A stretch of DNA of 64,000 nucleotides, from NCBI RefSeq assembly GCF_009939005.1, contig NZ_JAACJS010000002.1, positions 650,646 to 714,645 on the forward strand, in the 5' to 3' direction. Under the pieces are notes generated by a model. It did no database searches and was not told where the DNA came from. It worked only from the letters and a program-made list of their open reading frames with translations. Below are positions 7,950-16,787 of this stretch, in pieces (positions within the stretch are counted from its first letter, which is position 1; every line of letters starts with the position of its first letter). Source of the stretch: Sediminibacterium roseum (lineage in GTDB: Bacteria; Bacteroidota; Bacteroidia; Chitinophagales; Chitinophagaceae). The translations under genes and the position numbers were made by a program.

Positions 7950-9521
7950 CTAAAAAGGTGCGTCCGCATCAAAACCCTCATCAAAATCGCCGCCATTCAT
8001 TTTGCTTCCTTTTTCGATGTAAAGTTTGGCATCGCTTCCGCCGGCTGGTGGCATGGGTGTGCCAACGGGTTTCCAGCTGCTGCCCAGGCCGGGCAATCCG
8101 CCGCCGCCATCTTCCCATTCTTCAAATTTCTGGATCTCCAGTTTGGCGCGCAGCTTAATGGTTTCGAGTGATCCGTTCCTGTGTTTGGCAATACGCACAT
8201 GCGTTTCGCCGTGTGTGCTTTCGCCGTTCTCGTTGTTCATCACCTCGTAGTATTCCGGGCGGTAGATGAACATTACCATATCTGCATCCTGCTCGATGGC
8301 GCCCGATTCGCGGAGATCGCTCAGCTGCGGCATCTTGCTTTCTTTTCTTGTTTCCACCGCACGGCTCAACTGGCTCAGTGCAATGATGGGGATGTTCAAT
8401 TCTTTTGCGAGCGCCTTCAGGTTTCGCGAGATGGTGCTGATCTCCTGTTCGCGGTTCCCTTTCGCATCGGCGCTTCCGCTCATCAGCTGCAGGTAATCGA
8501 TGATGATAAAACCAACCTTGTGTTTGTTCACCAGCCTTCTTGCCTTTGCACGGAACTCGAAGATGTTCAATGCCGCCGTATCATCAATGAAGATCGGCGC
8601 CACTTCCAGTTTTTTTATTCCCTTGCTCAGGAGTTGCTGGTACTCGTAGTCTTCCAGTTTACCACGCGTGATCTTTTCCATTTTGATCTCGCTCTCCGCA
8701 CTCAATATACGTGTTACCAGCTGCGATGCGCCCATCTCAAGCGAGAAGAACGCCACCGGCACCGGGTTGGTGGGGTGCATGGCCGCGTTGCGCGCCAGGT
8801 TTAGGGCGAAGGCTGTTTTACCCACGGCCGGGCGGGCCGCAAGAATGATCAGGTCGGTTGGCTGCCACCCGTAGGTAACACGGTCAAGCGTAGGAAACCC
8901 GCTCGGTACACCCGAAATATCATCGGTTTTGGTGCGGAGCTCATCAATACGGTTGATGGTTTTTGCCAGAACGTTCTGTATGTCCTCGAAATTCTTCTTG
9001 AGGTAGTTGTTCGTGATGTTGAACATTTTTGTTTCGCTGTCGTCGAGCAGGTCAAAAACATCTGTGCTGTCTTCGTATGCATCGCCAATGATCTCCCCGC
9101 TGATGCGGATCAGTTCCCTCTGGATGAATTTCTGCAGCACGATCCTCGCATGCGCCTCGATATTGGCAGTGGAAACAACGGAATTGGTGAGTTTGGTTAC
9201 ATAGTAGGGGCCGCCCACCGCATCCAGTTTTTCGCGCATCTTCAGTTCTTCCACCACGGTGAGGATATCAATGGGCATGCTTTTCTGCTGCAGGCTCTGC
9301 ATCGCTTTAAAGATCTCCTGGTGCGATTCTACATAAAAACACTCGGGTTTGATGATCTCCGTAACGCTGTCGAATGCACTTTTTTCAAGCATGATGGCGC
9401 CCAGTACCGCTTCCTCCAGTTCTTTCGCCTGGGGCGGCACCTTGCCATATACCATGGTGCCCATGTCTATCGAAGTCTTTCTTCTTTTACTGCGGTCTTT
9501 ATTCAGGCTGGTCAGGTCCAT
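7950..9521 (-). CDS. dnaB: Replicative DNA helicase DnaB
   Basis: Hexameric 5'-3' helicase of the replisome. The 523-residue protein has the N-terminal helical collar domain (about 30-135), a linker helix, and a RecA-like motor with Walker A 229-ARPAVGKTA-237 (K235), the S-L-E-M segment, IIDYLQLM (Walker B) and L-S-Q-L-S-R-A-V-E-T-R. The first 20 residues are basic and variable, and an alternative start could lie at MGTMVYGKVPP (residue 20), but the ATG at 9521 gives the usual family length. The Asp/Gly-rich tail after 485 is also usual in Bacteroidota. The 474-base region upstream carries DnaA-box-like sequences. Confidence 0.97.
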   Translation of the reverse strand: MDLTSLNKDRSKRRKTSIDMGTMVYGKVPPQAKELEEAVLGAIMLEKSAFDSVTEIIKPECFYVESHQEIFKAMQSLQQKSMPIDILTVVEELKMREKLDAVGGPYYVTKLTNSVVSTANIEAHARIVLQKFIQRELIRISGEIIGDAYEDSTDVFDLLDDSETKMFNITNNYLKKNFEDIQNVLAKTINRIDELRTKTDDISGVPSGFPTLDRVTYGWQPTDLIILAARPAVGKTAFALNLARNAAMHPTNPVPVAFFSLEMGASQLVTRILSAESEIKMEKITRGKLEDYEYQQLLSKGIKKLEVAPIFIDDTAALNIFEFRAKARRLVNKHKVGFIIIDYLQLMSGSADAKGNREQEISTISRNLKALAKELNIPIIALSQLSRAVETRKESKMPQLSDLRESGAIEQDADMVMFIYRPEYYEVMNNENGESTHGETHVRIAKHRNGSLETIKLRAKLEIQKFEEWEDGGGGLPGLGSSWKPVGTPMPPAGGSDAKLYIEKGSKMNGGDFDEGFDADAPF

Positions 9522-9995
9522 ATCGGGTGTTCGTCAGTTTTGGTTGGGGTTAGTAAAAACGATGTATCAATGCTTCTCCTTCGATTTCTTTTCCGTGTTA
9601 CGGAATTGTTACCAGCCGGTAAGAGGGCGAATATAAACGGAAGAAGCTGGCAAGCGAAAACTTTTCAAACTAAATTTTCATCCACAGGATATTACACCCA
9701 GGCTAACACGCAAACCTGCTTCATTCACATATTTTACACGCTTATCCACCAAAAGTAAAAGTTTTCCTACGTTTCGCCCTGTTAATTCACATTGCTTGTG
9801 CAGAAAGAATTTTTGAGGAAAAACGGCGGGATGGGGGTTTTTTGTGTAACTGTTTTTGGCAGGCCCGTGCCCTAAACCACGCGTAACAGGCCATTCCCCG
9901 GGGCAGGTAAAGCGGCCGCCGCCCAGGCCCGCAAGCCAATAGCTTGCCGCTTGCGGCTTATAGCGTATTTTCGCCCCCGTAAAGAACAAGCAACT
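9522..9995. other. Large divergent intergenic region dnaB-pheT
   Basis: No convincing gene lies in these 474 bases. Seen: two near-consensus DnaA boxes in the same orientation, TCATCCACA (9678-9686) and TTATCCACC (9742-9750), each one mismatch from TTATCCACA; a palindrome TTACC-AGCC-GGTAA (9609-9622) in the dnaB leader; and an 8-bp hairpin CCGCAAGC/GCTTGCGG (9929-9936/9949-9956) about 40 bases before pheT. A TATTTTCG at about 9966 is a weak -7 candidate for pheT. Confidence 0.6.
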
Positions 9996-12416
9996 ATGAC
10001 GATCAGTTACAATTGGTTATGCGATTACCTGCCGGAAGCGATCGATCCGGAGAAATTGTCTAAAATTCTCACCTCCATCGGGCTCGAAGTGGAGAGCCTG
10101 GAGCGATACGAAAGCATCAGGGGCGGATTGGCCGGGCTGGTGGTAGGAGAAGTGCTGGAATGCGGGCAACATCCGAACGCCGATAAATTAAAAGTTACCA
10201 AAGTAAATGTGGGTGCAGGCGAGCCTTTGCAGATCGTTTGCGGCGCCAGTAATGTTGCGGCGGGTCAGAAAGTGATCGTTGCAACCGTTGGTACAACCAT
10301 TTACCCGGTGAACGGCGACCCGCTAACCATGCGCGTTGCCAAAATCCGCGGTGTTGAGAGCCATGGGATGATCTGCGCCGAAGACGAGATCGGTTTGGGC
10401 GCCGACCACGCCGGTATTATTGTAATGCCCGAAAATGCAGTACCGGGATCGGCCGCGGCAGATTATTTCAAGCCTTATGCAGACTGGATTTACGAGATCG
10501 GCCTCACACCCAACCGGATGGATGCGATGAGTCATTATGGTGTGGCCAGGGACGTATGCGCCTATCTCACCCATCATTCAAAAGAAACAAAAGTAAAATC
10601 GCCCCTCACCGGGCCGTTTTCTGCCGATAACAATTCGAAGCCGGTAAAAGTAACGGTTCAGAACAAAATAGATTGCGAGCGTTATGCAGGCGTAAGCATC
10701 GCCGGTGTTACAGTGGGCGAATCGCCGAAATGGCTGAAGGACCGGCTCGTTTCCATTGGGCTCAGGTCGATCAACAACATCGTTGACATCACCAATTTCA
10801 TCCTTCACGAAACGGGGCAACCGCTGCATGCATTTGATGCAGACATGATCGCTGGCAACGAGATCATCGTAAAAAACCTGCCGGAAGGCACCCTGTTTGT
10901 TTCACTGGATGAAAAAGAAAGAAAACTCAGCAGCGAGGACCTGATGATCTGCAACGGCAAGGAAGAAGGCATGTGTATTGCAGGTGTTTTTGGCGGTTTG
11001 AAAAGTGGCGTAACGGCCGCTACAAAAAATATATTTCTCGAGAGCGCCTGGTTTCACCCGGTCAGCATCCGCAAAACTTCTGTGCGCCATGAACTGCGTA
11101 CAGATGCCGCCACGCGTTTTGAAAAAGGCGTAGATATTTCAAACACGGTGAATGTGCTGAAACGTGCGGCGCTGCTGATCAGGGAGATCGCAGGTGGCGA
11201 GATCGCGAGCGAGGTGGTAGACGTGTATCCCGACCCAAAACCAAAGACAGAAGTAACGCTGAAAAACCATTACCTCAAAAAACTGAGCGGCAAAAATTAC
11301 CATTCAGACGCGGTGAAGAAGATATTGACCAGTCTTGGTTTCGACATCGTTCGCGAAGGGATAGATGAGATCCGCGTAGGGGTTCCTTACAGCAAGCCAG
11401 ACATCAGCATACCCGCAGACATCGTGGAAGAGATCCTGCGGATCGACGGATTGGACAACATAGAAATTCCTGCCACAATAACCATCAGCCCTTCGGTTGA
11501 AAACCTGCGTGTGAAAGAAGCGCTGCGCGATAAGATTGCGGGGTACCTGGTAGGACAGGGTTTCGTGGAGATCCTCACCAACTCCATCACCAACAGCAGG
11601 TATTTTGACGAAGCGGTACTGGAAACAACCGTGAAAATGATCAATAACCTGAGCGAGGAATTGAATGTACTGCGCCCTTCAATGGTGGAAACCGGCCTGG
11701 AAGCCATATCCTACAACCTCAACCGCAGGAACAACAACCTGCAGTTCTTTGAATTCGGTAAAACCTATACCAGCAAAGCAGTGGGGGCATACCAGGAAGA
11801 CGAGCACCTGTGTTTGTACATTACCGGCTCCAACCACGAAGATGGCTGGCGCGAAAAAAGCAAGCCCCAGGATTTTTATAAACTCAAGGGCCTCACCACC
11901 GCGGTTTGCGAACTCTGCGGCCTCAATAACCTGCGTTTTGAAAGCGCAGGCGAACAAGGCACGGTATTGGATGTGTACCACGAAAAAACATGGCTCGGCA
12001 AATTAAGAGCGGTTGATGCAGGCAAACTGCAGCAGTTTGATATCAGGCAGCCCGTATATATCCTTGACATCAGCTTTGCATCGCTTGAAAATGCGGTGAG
12101 CAGCAACAGGATCACGTACAGGGAAGTGAACAGGTTCCCGGTAATGCAGCGCGACCTTGCCATGGTTGTAAACCGTTCCACTACTTACGAATCGATAGAG
12201 CAAACGGTAAAAAAAGTAAAACTGCCCAAGCTCAAAGACATGCGCCTGTTCGATGTTTTTGAAAGCGAAAAACTGGGCGCAGGTAAAAAATCGATGGCCA
12301 TCAGTTTTCTTTTTTCCGATGATGAGAAAACATTAACAGACAAAGAAGTGGATGGTATGATCGCCAGGCTGGTGCAGGGATTTGAGACCGACCTGGCCGC
12401 GGAGATCCGTAAATAA
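9996..12416 (+). CDS. pheT: Phenylalanine-tRNA ligase beta subunit
   Basis: Beta chain of the alpha2-beta2 synthetase that charges tRNA-Phe. At 806 residues it is full length. Domains in order: N-terminal beta core, EMAP-type tRNA-binding domain (about 40-150, with HPNADKLKV), B3/B4 editing domain (about 205-390), B5 domain (about 400-470), catalytic-like core, and the FDX-ACB anticodon-binding domain at the end (YREVNRFPVMQRDLAMVV through the last 95 residues). The frame is open 15 codons upstream, but MTISYNWLCDYLP is the conserved start. pheS is not adjacent. A strong terminator follows. Confidence 0.97.
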   Translation: MTISYNWLCDYLPEAIDPEKLSKILTSIGLEVESLERYESIRGGLAGLVVGEVLECGQHPNADKLKVTKVNVGAGEPLQIVCGASNVAAGQKVIVATVGTTIYPVNGDPLTMRVAKIRGVESHGMICAEDEIGLGADHAGIIVMPENAVPGSAAADYFKPYADWIYEIGLTPNRMDAMSHYGVARDVCAYLTHHSKETKVKSPLTGPFSADNNSKPVKVTVQNKIDCERYAGVSIAGVTVGESPKWLKDRLVSIGLRSINNIVDITNFILHETGQPLHAFDADMIAGNEIIVKNLPEGTLFVSLDEKERKLSSEDLMICNGKEEGMCIAGVFGGLKSGVTAATKNIFLESAWFHPVSIRKTSVRHELRTDAATRFEKGVDISNTVNVLKRAALLIREIAGGEIASEVVDVYPDPKPKTEVTLKNHYLKKLSGKNYHSDAVKKILTSLGFDIVREGIDEIRVGVPYSKPDISIPADIVEEILRIDGLDNIEIPATITISPSVENLRVKEALRDKIAGYLVGQGFVEILTNSITNSRYFDEAVLETTVKMINNLSEELNVLRPSMVETGLEAISYNLNRRNNNLQFFEFGKTYTSKAVGAYQEDEHLCLYITGSNHEDGWREKSKPQDFYKLKGLTTAVCELCGLNNLRFESAGEQGTVLDVYHEKTWLGKLRAVDAGKLQQFDIRQPVYILDISFASLENAVSSNRITYREVNRFPVMQRDLAMVVNRSTTYESIEQTVKKVKLPKLKDMRLFDVFESEKLGAGKKSMAISFLFSDDEKTLTDKEVDGMIARLVQGFETDLAAEIRK

Positions 12417-12426
12417 AAGAAGCAGG

Positions 12427-12475
12427 TACGAAGTTGGCGGTAAGGAATCCATACTGCCGACTTCGTATTTCCTAT
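12427..12475 (+). terminator. Terminator after pheT
   Basis: TACGAAGTTGGCGGTA (12427-12442) pairs with 12452-12467 over 16 bp including two G-U pairs, with a 9-base loop, followed by TTTCCTATTTT. The downstream side continues as a 7-bp-period tract (GACTTCG, TATTTCC, TATTTTC, CGTTTGC; 12459-12500). Confidence 0.75.
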
Positions 12476-12519
12476 TTTCCGTTTGCACTTCTGCTTCAAC
12501 TTTTTTATAACTTAGTTTG

Positions 12520-12810
12520 ATGGTTGACCTTGACTTACAGATAAAAAGCATCCAGGACAAACTTCAGCAGTTGCTGAAGCAACAGGCAATGCTGCAAAAG
12601 GAAAACCAACGGCTGAAAAAAGAGCTGGAGAAAGCGGTTGCCGATAACGAGGCCAAGGAACGGTCGCTCCAGGCGATCAACCACCAGGTAGATGCGCTCA
12701 AACTCGGATCCGGCAATCTCCTGAACGAAACAGAAAAAAATGCACTCAGCAAGCGCATCGACGGTTACCTCAGGGAAATTGATAAATGTCTCGCATTGTT
12801 GAATACCTGA
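12520..12810 (+). CDS. Short coiled-coil protein upstream of zapA
   Basis: A 96-residue protein, nearly all heptad coiled coil from residue 4 to 65 (LQIKSIQDKLQQLLKQ, then ENQRLKKELEKAV), with a C-terminal helix KRIDGYLREIDKCLALLN. It is not identified by sequence, but it sits 75 bases before zapA and downstream of pheT. By size, composition and position it resembles a ZapB-like partner of ZapA in the division ring; this is inference. The ATG at 12520 is preferred over an in-frame TTG one codon earlier. Confidence 0.75.
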   Translation: MVDLDLQIKSIQDKLQQLLKQQAMLQKENQRLKKELEKAVADNEAKERSLQAINHQVDALKLGSGNLLNETEKNALSKRIDGYLREIDKCLALLNT

Positions 12811-12885
12811 GCAGCCGGCATTTTTTGGGCCGCGGTGTAAATCATTCACCCCGGCTACAGACTTCAAACCCCAAACCTGCAACCT

Positions 12886-13182
12886 ATGCCCGAACTCATT
12901 CCCGTAAATATCCTGATCGCCGACCGCAGCTACCGTCTTAAGATAGATGTTGCAGATGAAGAGGTGTTGCGGAAAACCGCAGCGCTCATCAACGACAAGA
13001 TCACGGAATTCAAAACCAATTTCGCGGGCAAGGATATGCAGGATTATGTGTCGATGGTGTTGCTCTGGTTCGCTACCGAGCAGAAACAATCCGGCAACGA
13101 TATGGTAAAATGGAACGAGGCCGCCGCTAAGCTGGCCTCATTGGAGAAGATCCTGGATAAGGGAATCGAAGAGTCTTTATAA
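12886..13182 (+). CDS. zapA: Cell division protein ZapA
   Basis: A 98-residue ZapA-family protein that bundles FtsZ protofilaments at the division site. The N-terminal globular part VNILIADRSYRLKIDVADEE is the family signature, followed by K-T-A-A-L-I-N-D-K-I and a C-terminal helix for the coiled-coil dimer. The length matches short ZapA proteins. The coiled-coil gene before it and rny after it recall the zapA neighbourhood of other Bacteroidota, but an FkbM methyltransferase lies between zapA and rny here. Confidence 0.9.
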   Translation: MPELIPVNILIADRSYRLKIDVADEEVLRKTAALINDKITEFKTNFAGKDMQDYVSMVLLWFATEQKQSGNDMVKWNEAAAKLASLEKILDKGIEESL

Positions 13183-13275
13183 AGTAAAAATTGAAGACAG
13201 GGTGCTGCCATCTTCCGTTCCCAGTCGCCCTGACTGGTCTTCTTCTTGGACCTTTTCCCTAATATTGCCTCCTGC
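13183..13275 (+). other. Structured zapA-fkbM spacer
   Basis: The 93 bases after zapA contain a perfect hairpin CCAGTC-GCCCT-GACTGG (13221-13237) and a longer-range GAAGAC/GTCTTC pairing. No coding potential is seen. It may be a 3' UTR or part of a small RNA; nothing more can be supported. Confidence 0.35.
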
Positions 13276-14028
13276 ATGAAAAATTATTTCCTCATATCGG
13301 TCAAGAACAGCATCCGCAGTTTTGCGTTCCGGTTGTACAGTTATTATGAGCGGCATTTCAAACACAAGATCTCTGTATACGATCTGCAGGCCATCTCCCT
13401 GATCCGCCGTTTGCCCACTGATGCAGTGTGTGTAGACATTGGCGTTAACGAAGGACAGCTGTTCAATTCTATGTACAGGCATTGCAAAAACGGGATGTTG
13501 TATGGCTTTGAGCCGATACCCGATCTGTACAATTACCTCACCCGTAAATACAATTCGCCCCGTGTTCATTTAAAGAAAATGGTTTTGTCGGATACGGAAG
13601 AGGCCGTCAGCTTTTTTTATTTCCCCAAACGCACCGGTGTGAGCGGGCTGGCGCGCCGTTCGTTCAATCAACTGGAGGCAAAAGAGCTGAACTATACGGC
13701 AGCGCTGCTGGATGATGTTTTGAAAGATGTGCCGCGCATCGACCTGGTTAAAATAGATGTGGAAGGCGCAGAGCTGAAGGTTTTCCGCGGCGCCAGGCAA
13801 ACGATCGCACGTTGCCGCCCCACGATCATTTTCGAATGCGGGTACGGCGGCCTCGAATATTTTAAAGGAACCCCCGAAGAGGTCTACGATTTTTTCGAGG
13901 GTATCGGGTATGCGCTGTCCATCCAGAAAGCCTACCTCGAAAATCACCCGCCGCTCGACAGGCATACCTTTCTCCATGTTTTCAAGAACGGCTACGAATC
14001 GCAATACATCGCTGGTCCGCGGGCTTGA
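13276..14028 (+). CDS. FkbM-family SAM-dependent methyltransferase
   Basis: A 250-residue class I methyltransferase of the FkbM type, which O-methylates sugars or secondary metabolites in characterised members. It has the SAM-binding VDIGVNEG at 53-60, G-F-E-P-I-P at about 77-82 (acidic loop) and the FkbM hallmark K159-I-D-VEGAE near 159-166, followed by R-P-T-I-I-F-E-C-G. There is no signal peptide. The start is taken at MKNYFLISVKNS; the frame is open ten codons further up into a non-conserved stretch. Its insertion between zapA and rny looks like an accessory addition. Confidence 0.88.
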   Translation: MKNYFLISVKNSIRSFAFRLYSYYERHFKHKISVYDLQAISLIRRLPTDAVCVDIGVNEGQLFNSMYRHCKNGMLYGFEPIPDLYNYLTRKYNSPRVHLKKMVLSDTEEAVSFFYFPKRTGVSGLARRSFNQLEAKELNYTAALLDDVLKDVPRIDLVKIDVEGAELKVFRGARQTIARCRPTIIFECGYGGLEYFKGTPEEVYDFFEGIGYALSIQKAYLENHPPLDRHTFLHVFKNGYESQYIAGPRA

Positions 14029-14127
14029 GAAATGAAAAAAGAATCCTGGATCCGGATGACATAATCCCTGCCCAGGCCGTTTTTTGTGCCGACCAAACCG
14101 GCTCAGCTTACCCTTGTAAATAGGCAA

Positions 14128-14169
14128 TATTCAAGTTCGCGGTTCGCTGTTCGGCGTTCGATGTTCATT
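14128..14169. repeat. Heptamer array GTTCGNN
   Basis: Six consecutive 7-bp units: TATTCAA, GTTCGCG, GTTCGCT, GTTCGGC, GTTCGAT, GTTCATT. The array is in the 239-base gap upstream of rny, in which no gene was found. Confidence 0.85.
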
Positions 14170-14267
14170 TTCCGTATCTTCGTCCGGTATCACTACTTAT
14201 GACAGGAAAATGAGATGTGAACAACGTTTCTATTTGATTGCGAACTATTTAAAAACATTCCAAAACC

Positions 14268-15833
14268 ATGGACCAGAATGTCATGTATATTATAATTGGT
14301 GTAGGTGCACTGATTGTGGGGCTTGTAGCGGGTAGGCTTATTTTCGCCAGGAACACGAAAAAGCAGGTAGAAGAGGCTGAGCAGCAGGCTCAAAATATTC
14401 TCAAAGAGGCCGAACTAAGGGCCGAAACGATCAAAAAAGAAAAACAACTGGAAGCGAAAGAACGCTTCGTTCAGTTGAAATCCGAGTATGAGCGTGAGGT
14501 GAACGAACGCAACCGCAAACTGGGCGAGTCTGAGAACCGTGCCAAACAGAAAGAACAGTCTATTAACCAGAAAGAGGCCAACCTCGACAAACAGGTTAAA
14601 GAGAACGAGGCCATCAAAGAAAACCTCAACCGCCAGATAGAGGTGGTGAACCAGAAGCGTACCGAACTGGAGAAACACCAGGAGGAACACATCCGCCGAC
14701 TTGAAAAAATTGCCGGCCTCAGCGCCGAAGAGGCAAAAACGCAGCTCGTAGAAAGCCTCAAAGCCGAGGCGCATTCGCAGGCGCTTACTTTACAACAGGA
14801 GATCATCGAAGACGCGAAACTGAAGGCCAACAAAGAGGCCCGCAAGATCGTGATACAGTCTATACAGCGTACCGCTGCCGAAGTAACCATTGAAAATACG
14901 GTTACCGTGTTCAACCTCGAAACAGATGAGATCAAGGGGCAGATCATTGGCCGTGAGGGACGCAACATCCGCGCCATCGAAGCGGCAACGGGTGTTGACC
15001 TGATCGTTGACGATACGCCGGAGGCGATCATCCTTTCTTCATTCGATCCGCTGAGAAGGGAAGTGGCGCGTTTGAGCCTGCAGCGGCTGGTGTCAGACGG
15101 ACGTATCCACCCGGCACGTATCGAAGAAGTAGTAGAAAAAACACGCAGGCAACTGGAAGAACAGATCATCGAAATAGGAGAGAGAACAGTGATCGAGATG
15201 GGTATTCACGGCCTGCACAAGGAACTGGTACGCATAGTGGGCAAGATGCGTTTCCGTTCATCTTACGGGCAAAACCTGCTCATGCACAGCCGCGAAACGG
15301 CCAACCTTTGTGCGATCATGGCCGCAGAGCTGGGTATGAACCCGAAGCTGGCAAAACGCGCGGGCCTGCTCCACGATATCGGCAAAGTGCCCGACGAAGA
15401 AACCGAACTCACACACGCATTGCTCGGCGCAAAACTGGCAGAGAAGTATGGTGAGAACCCTGCGGTGGTAAATGCCATCGGTGCGCACCACGATGAAATG
15501 GAGATGCAGTACGTAATCTCCCCGATCATCCAGGCCTGCGATGCAATCAGCGGTGCGAGGCCGGGTGCACGCCGCGAGATCATGCAGCAATACCTCCAGC
15601 GCATCAAAGACCTTGAAAATCTCGCGTTAACGTATACCGGTGTAGAAAAAGCCTACGCCATCCAGGCCGGCCGCGAACTCCGCGTGATCGTAGAAGCAGA
15701 TAAGGTAACAGACGTAGACAGCGACAAACTAAGCTTCGAGATCGCACAAAAAATACAAACAGAAATGACCTACCCCGGCCAGATCAAGGTTACGGTGATC
15801 AGGGAGAAAAGGGCGATAAATATTGCGCGATAA
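14268..15833 (+). CDS. rny: Ribonuclease Y
   Basis: Membrane-anchored endoribonuclease that starts mRNA decay. The 521-residue protein has one N-terminal membrane helix (about 4-25), a long charged coiled coil (about 30-195), a KH RNA-binding domain around [15 protein letters not shown], and an HD domain with the metal-binding pair H369-D370 in LLHDIGK. Length and order are those of the family. It is transcribed alone: 239 bases of noncoding DNA before it and a 211-base repeat-rich gap after it. Confidence 0.97.
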   Translation: MDQNVMYIIIGVGALIVGLVAGRLIFARNTKKQVEEAEQQAQNILKEAELRAETIKKEKQLEAKERFVQLKSEYEREVNERNRKLGESENRAKQKEQSINQKEANLDKQVKENEAIKENLNRQIEVVNQKRTELEKHQEEHIRRLEKIAGLSAEEAKTQLVESLKAEAHSQALTLQQEIIEDAKLKANKEARKIVIQSIQRTAAEVTIENTVTVFNLETDEIKGQIIGREGRNIRAIEAATGVDLIVDDTPEAIILSSFDPLRREVARLSLQRLVSDGRIHPARIEEVVEKTRRQLEEQIIEIGERTVIEMGIHGLHKELVRIVGKMRFRSSYGQNLLMHSRETANLCAIMAAELGMNPKLAKRAGLLHDIGKVPDEETELTHALLGAKLAEKYGENPAVVNAIGAHHDEMEMQYVISPIIQACDAISGARPGARREIMQQYLQRIKDLENLALTYTGVEKAYAIQAGRELRVIVEADKVTDVDSDKLSFEIAQKIQTEMTYPGQIKVTVIREKRAINIAR

Positions 15834-15890
15834 ATTTCTAATTCGTAGTTAGAAATTAGGAATTAGAAATTAGGAATTAGTAATTAGGAA
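15833..15890. repeat. Heptamer array TTAGNAA with flanking inverted repeat
   Basis: Six exact-period units at 15849-15890: TTAGAAA, TTAGGAA, TTAGAAA, TTAGGAA, TTAGTAA, TTAGGAA. The first unit also forms a 9-bp inverted repeat AATTTCTAA/TTAGAAATT with 15833-15841, across the last base of the rny stop codon. Confidence 0.9.
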
Positions 15891-15976
15891 GTAATAATTG
15901 TAACTAAAGATTAATGTGTGGCCTTTGTCAAACATAAAAACAGCATAAATATGCAACCACAGGGCTTGCAAAAAAA

Positions 15977-16011
15977 TAATTACTAATTACTAATTATTAA
16001 TTATCAATTAT
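15977..16011. repeat. Heptamer array TAATTAC
   Basis: Five units: TAATTAC, TAATTAC, TAATTAT, TAATTAT, CAATTAT. It is roughly the reverse complement of the array at 15849-15890, so the two could pair across the 86 bases between them. It ends four bases before the rplS -7 box and occupies the -33 region. Confidence 0.9.
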
Positions 16012-16014
16012 CCT

Positions 16015-16022
16015 TACCTTTG
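16015..16022 (+). promoter_or_regulatory. -7 box (TACCTTTG) for rplS
   Basis: An exact TAnnTTTG match 22 bases before the rplS ATG. The upstream -33 position falls inside the TAATTAC array. Confidence 0.65.
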
Positions 16023-16044
16023 CCGTCCGCAAAAAAGAAAAGTT

Positions 16045-16395
16045 ATGAACGCAGCAGTTCAATTTGTACACGACCAGTTGACCACACAGAAGACCCATCC
16101 TAAATTCAAGGCTGGTGACAATGTTACTGTGAAATATAAGATCGTAGAAGGTGGTAAAGAGCGTATCCAGGATTTCCGTGGAGATGTGATCAAATTACAG
16201 GGAAATGGCGCTACGGCATCATTTACTGTACGTAAAATATCAGATGGCGTAGGTGTGGAGCGTCTTTTCCCGATGCTTTCTCCAAACATCGATTCTATCG
16301 TTCTGAACAAGACCGGTAAAGTCCGCCGCGCAAAACTCTACTACCTGCGTGAGCGCAGCGGTAAGAGCGCACGTATCAAAGAAAAACGCTTCTAA
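16045..16395 (+). CDS. rplS: Ribosomal protein L19
   Basis: A 116-residue 50S subunit protein at the interface with the 30S subunit. The family core is clear: [20 protein letters not shown], then [24 protein letters not shown] and the basic C-terminus [20 protein letters not shown]. The usual neighbours trmD and rimM are absent; here it is a single-gene unit with its own -7 box and strong terminator. Confidence 0.98.
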   Translation: MNAAVQFVHDQLTTQKTHPKFKAGDNVTVKYKIVEGGKERIQDFRGDVIKLQGNGATASFTVRKISDGVGVERLFPMLSPNIDSIVLNKTGKVRRAKLYYLRERSGKSARIKEKRF

Positions 16396-16420
16396 GAACA
16401 GCGGTTTCAAAATAAACAGG

Positions 16421-16457
16421 AGCGAAAGTTTAGTAAATGCTAAACTTTCGCTTTTTT
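16421..16457 (+). terminator. Terminator after rplS
   Basis: AGCGAAAGTTTAG (16421-16433) pairs perfectly with 16440-16452, loop TAAATG, followed by TTTTT. Confidence 0.92.
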
Positions 16458-16552
16458 ATTGCGTCTAAAACATGTTTTGCAGCGTATTTACCTATTAATT
16501 ACTTGGAGAATATTGGTTTTCTCTTACCTTCACATCTCTTAAAACAATTTTT

Positions 16553-16762
16553 ATGGGCAACTTAGGATTCCAAGAAATATTACTGATTGCAGTAGTAGTA
16601 TTAGTATTGTTCGGTGGCAGGAAGATTCCTGAATTCATGAGAGGGCTGGGTAAAGGCATCCGCGAATTCAACGATGCAAAGAGCAACGTTAAGAAAGAAC
16701 TGGAAGAAGGCATGAAAGAAAAAGACCAGACCACAACCACAACTACTACCCCACAACCGTAA
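16553..16762 (+). CDS. tatA: Twin-arginine translocase subunit TatA/TatE
   Basis: A 69-residue TatA-type pore component for export of folded proteins. It has a short N-terminal membrane helix (about 6-21, [14 protein letters not shown]), the conserved F-G-x-x-K-I-P hinge and an amphipathic helix to about residue 55, then a Thr-rich tail of seven consecutive Thr. tatC is not nearby. It stops 25 bases before gatA. Confidence 0.92.
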   Translation: MGNLGFQEILLIAVVVLVLFGGRKIPEFMRGLGKGIREFNDAKSNVKKELEEGMKEKDQTTTTTTTPQP

Positions 16763-16787
16763 TTCATTTCTAAAAGTATTTTAGCCT

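Noticed and set aside
9678..9989. 103-codon minus-strand frame in the dnaB-pheT gap
   Set aside because: Composition and start have no support, it crosses the hairpin and DnaA-like boxes, and it ends against the pheT start.
13183..13275. 6S RNA candidate after zapA
   Set aside because: There is local pairing, and ssrS follows zapA in gammaproteobacteria, but the stretch is too short for a full 6S RNA and no central bubble could be drawn; kept only as a structured spacer.
15849..16011. CRISPR array
   Set aside because: The units are 7 bp with no spacers, and no cas gene is in the window.
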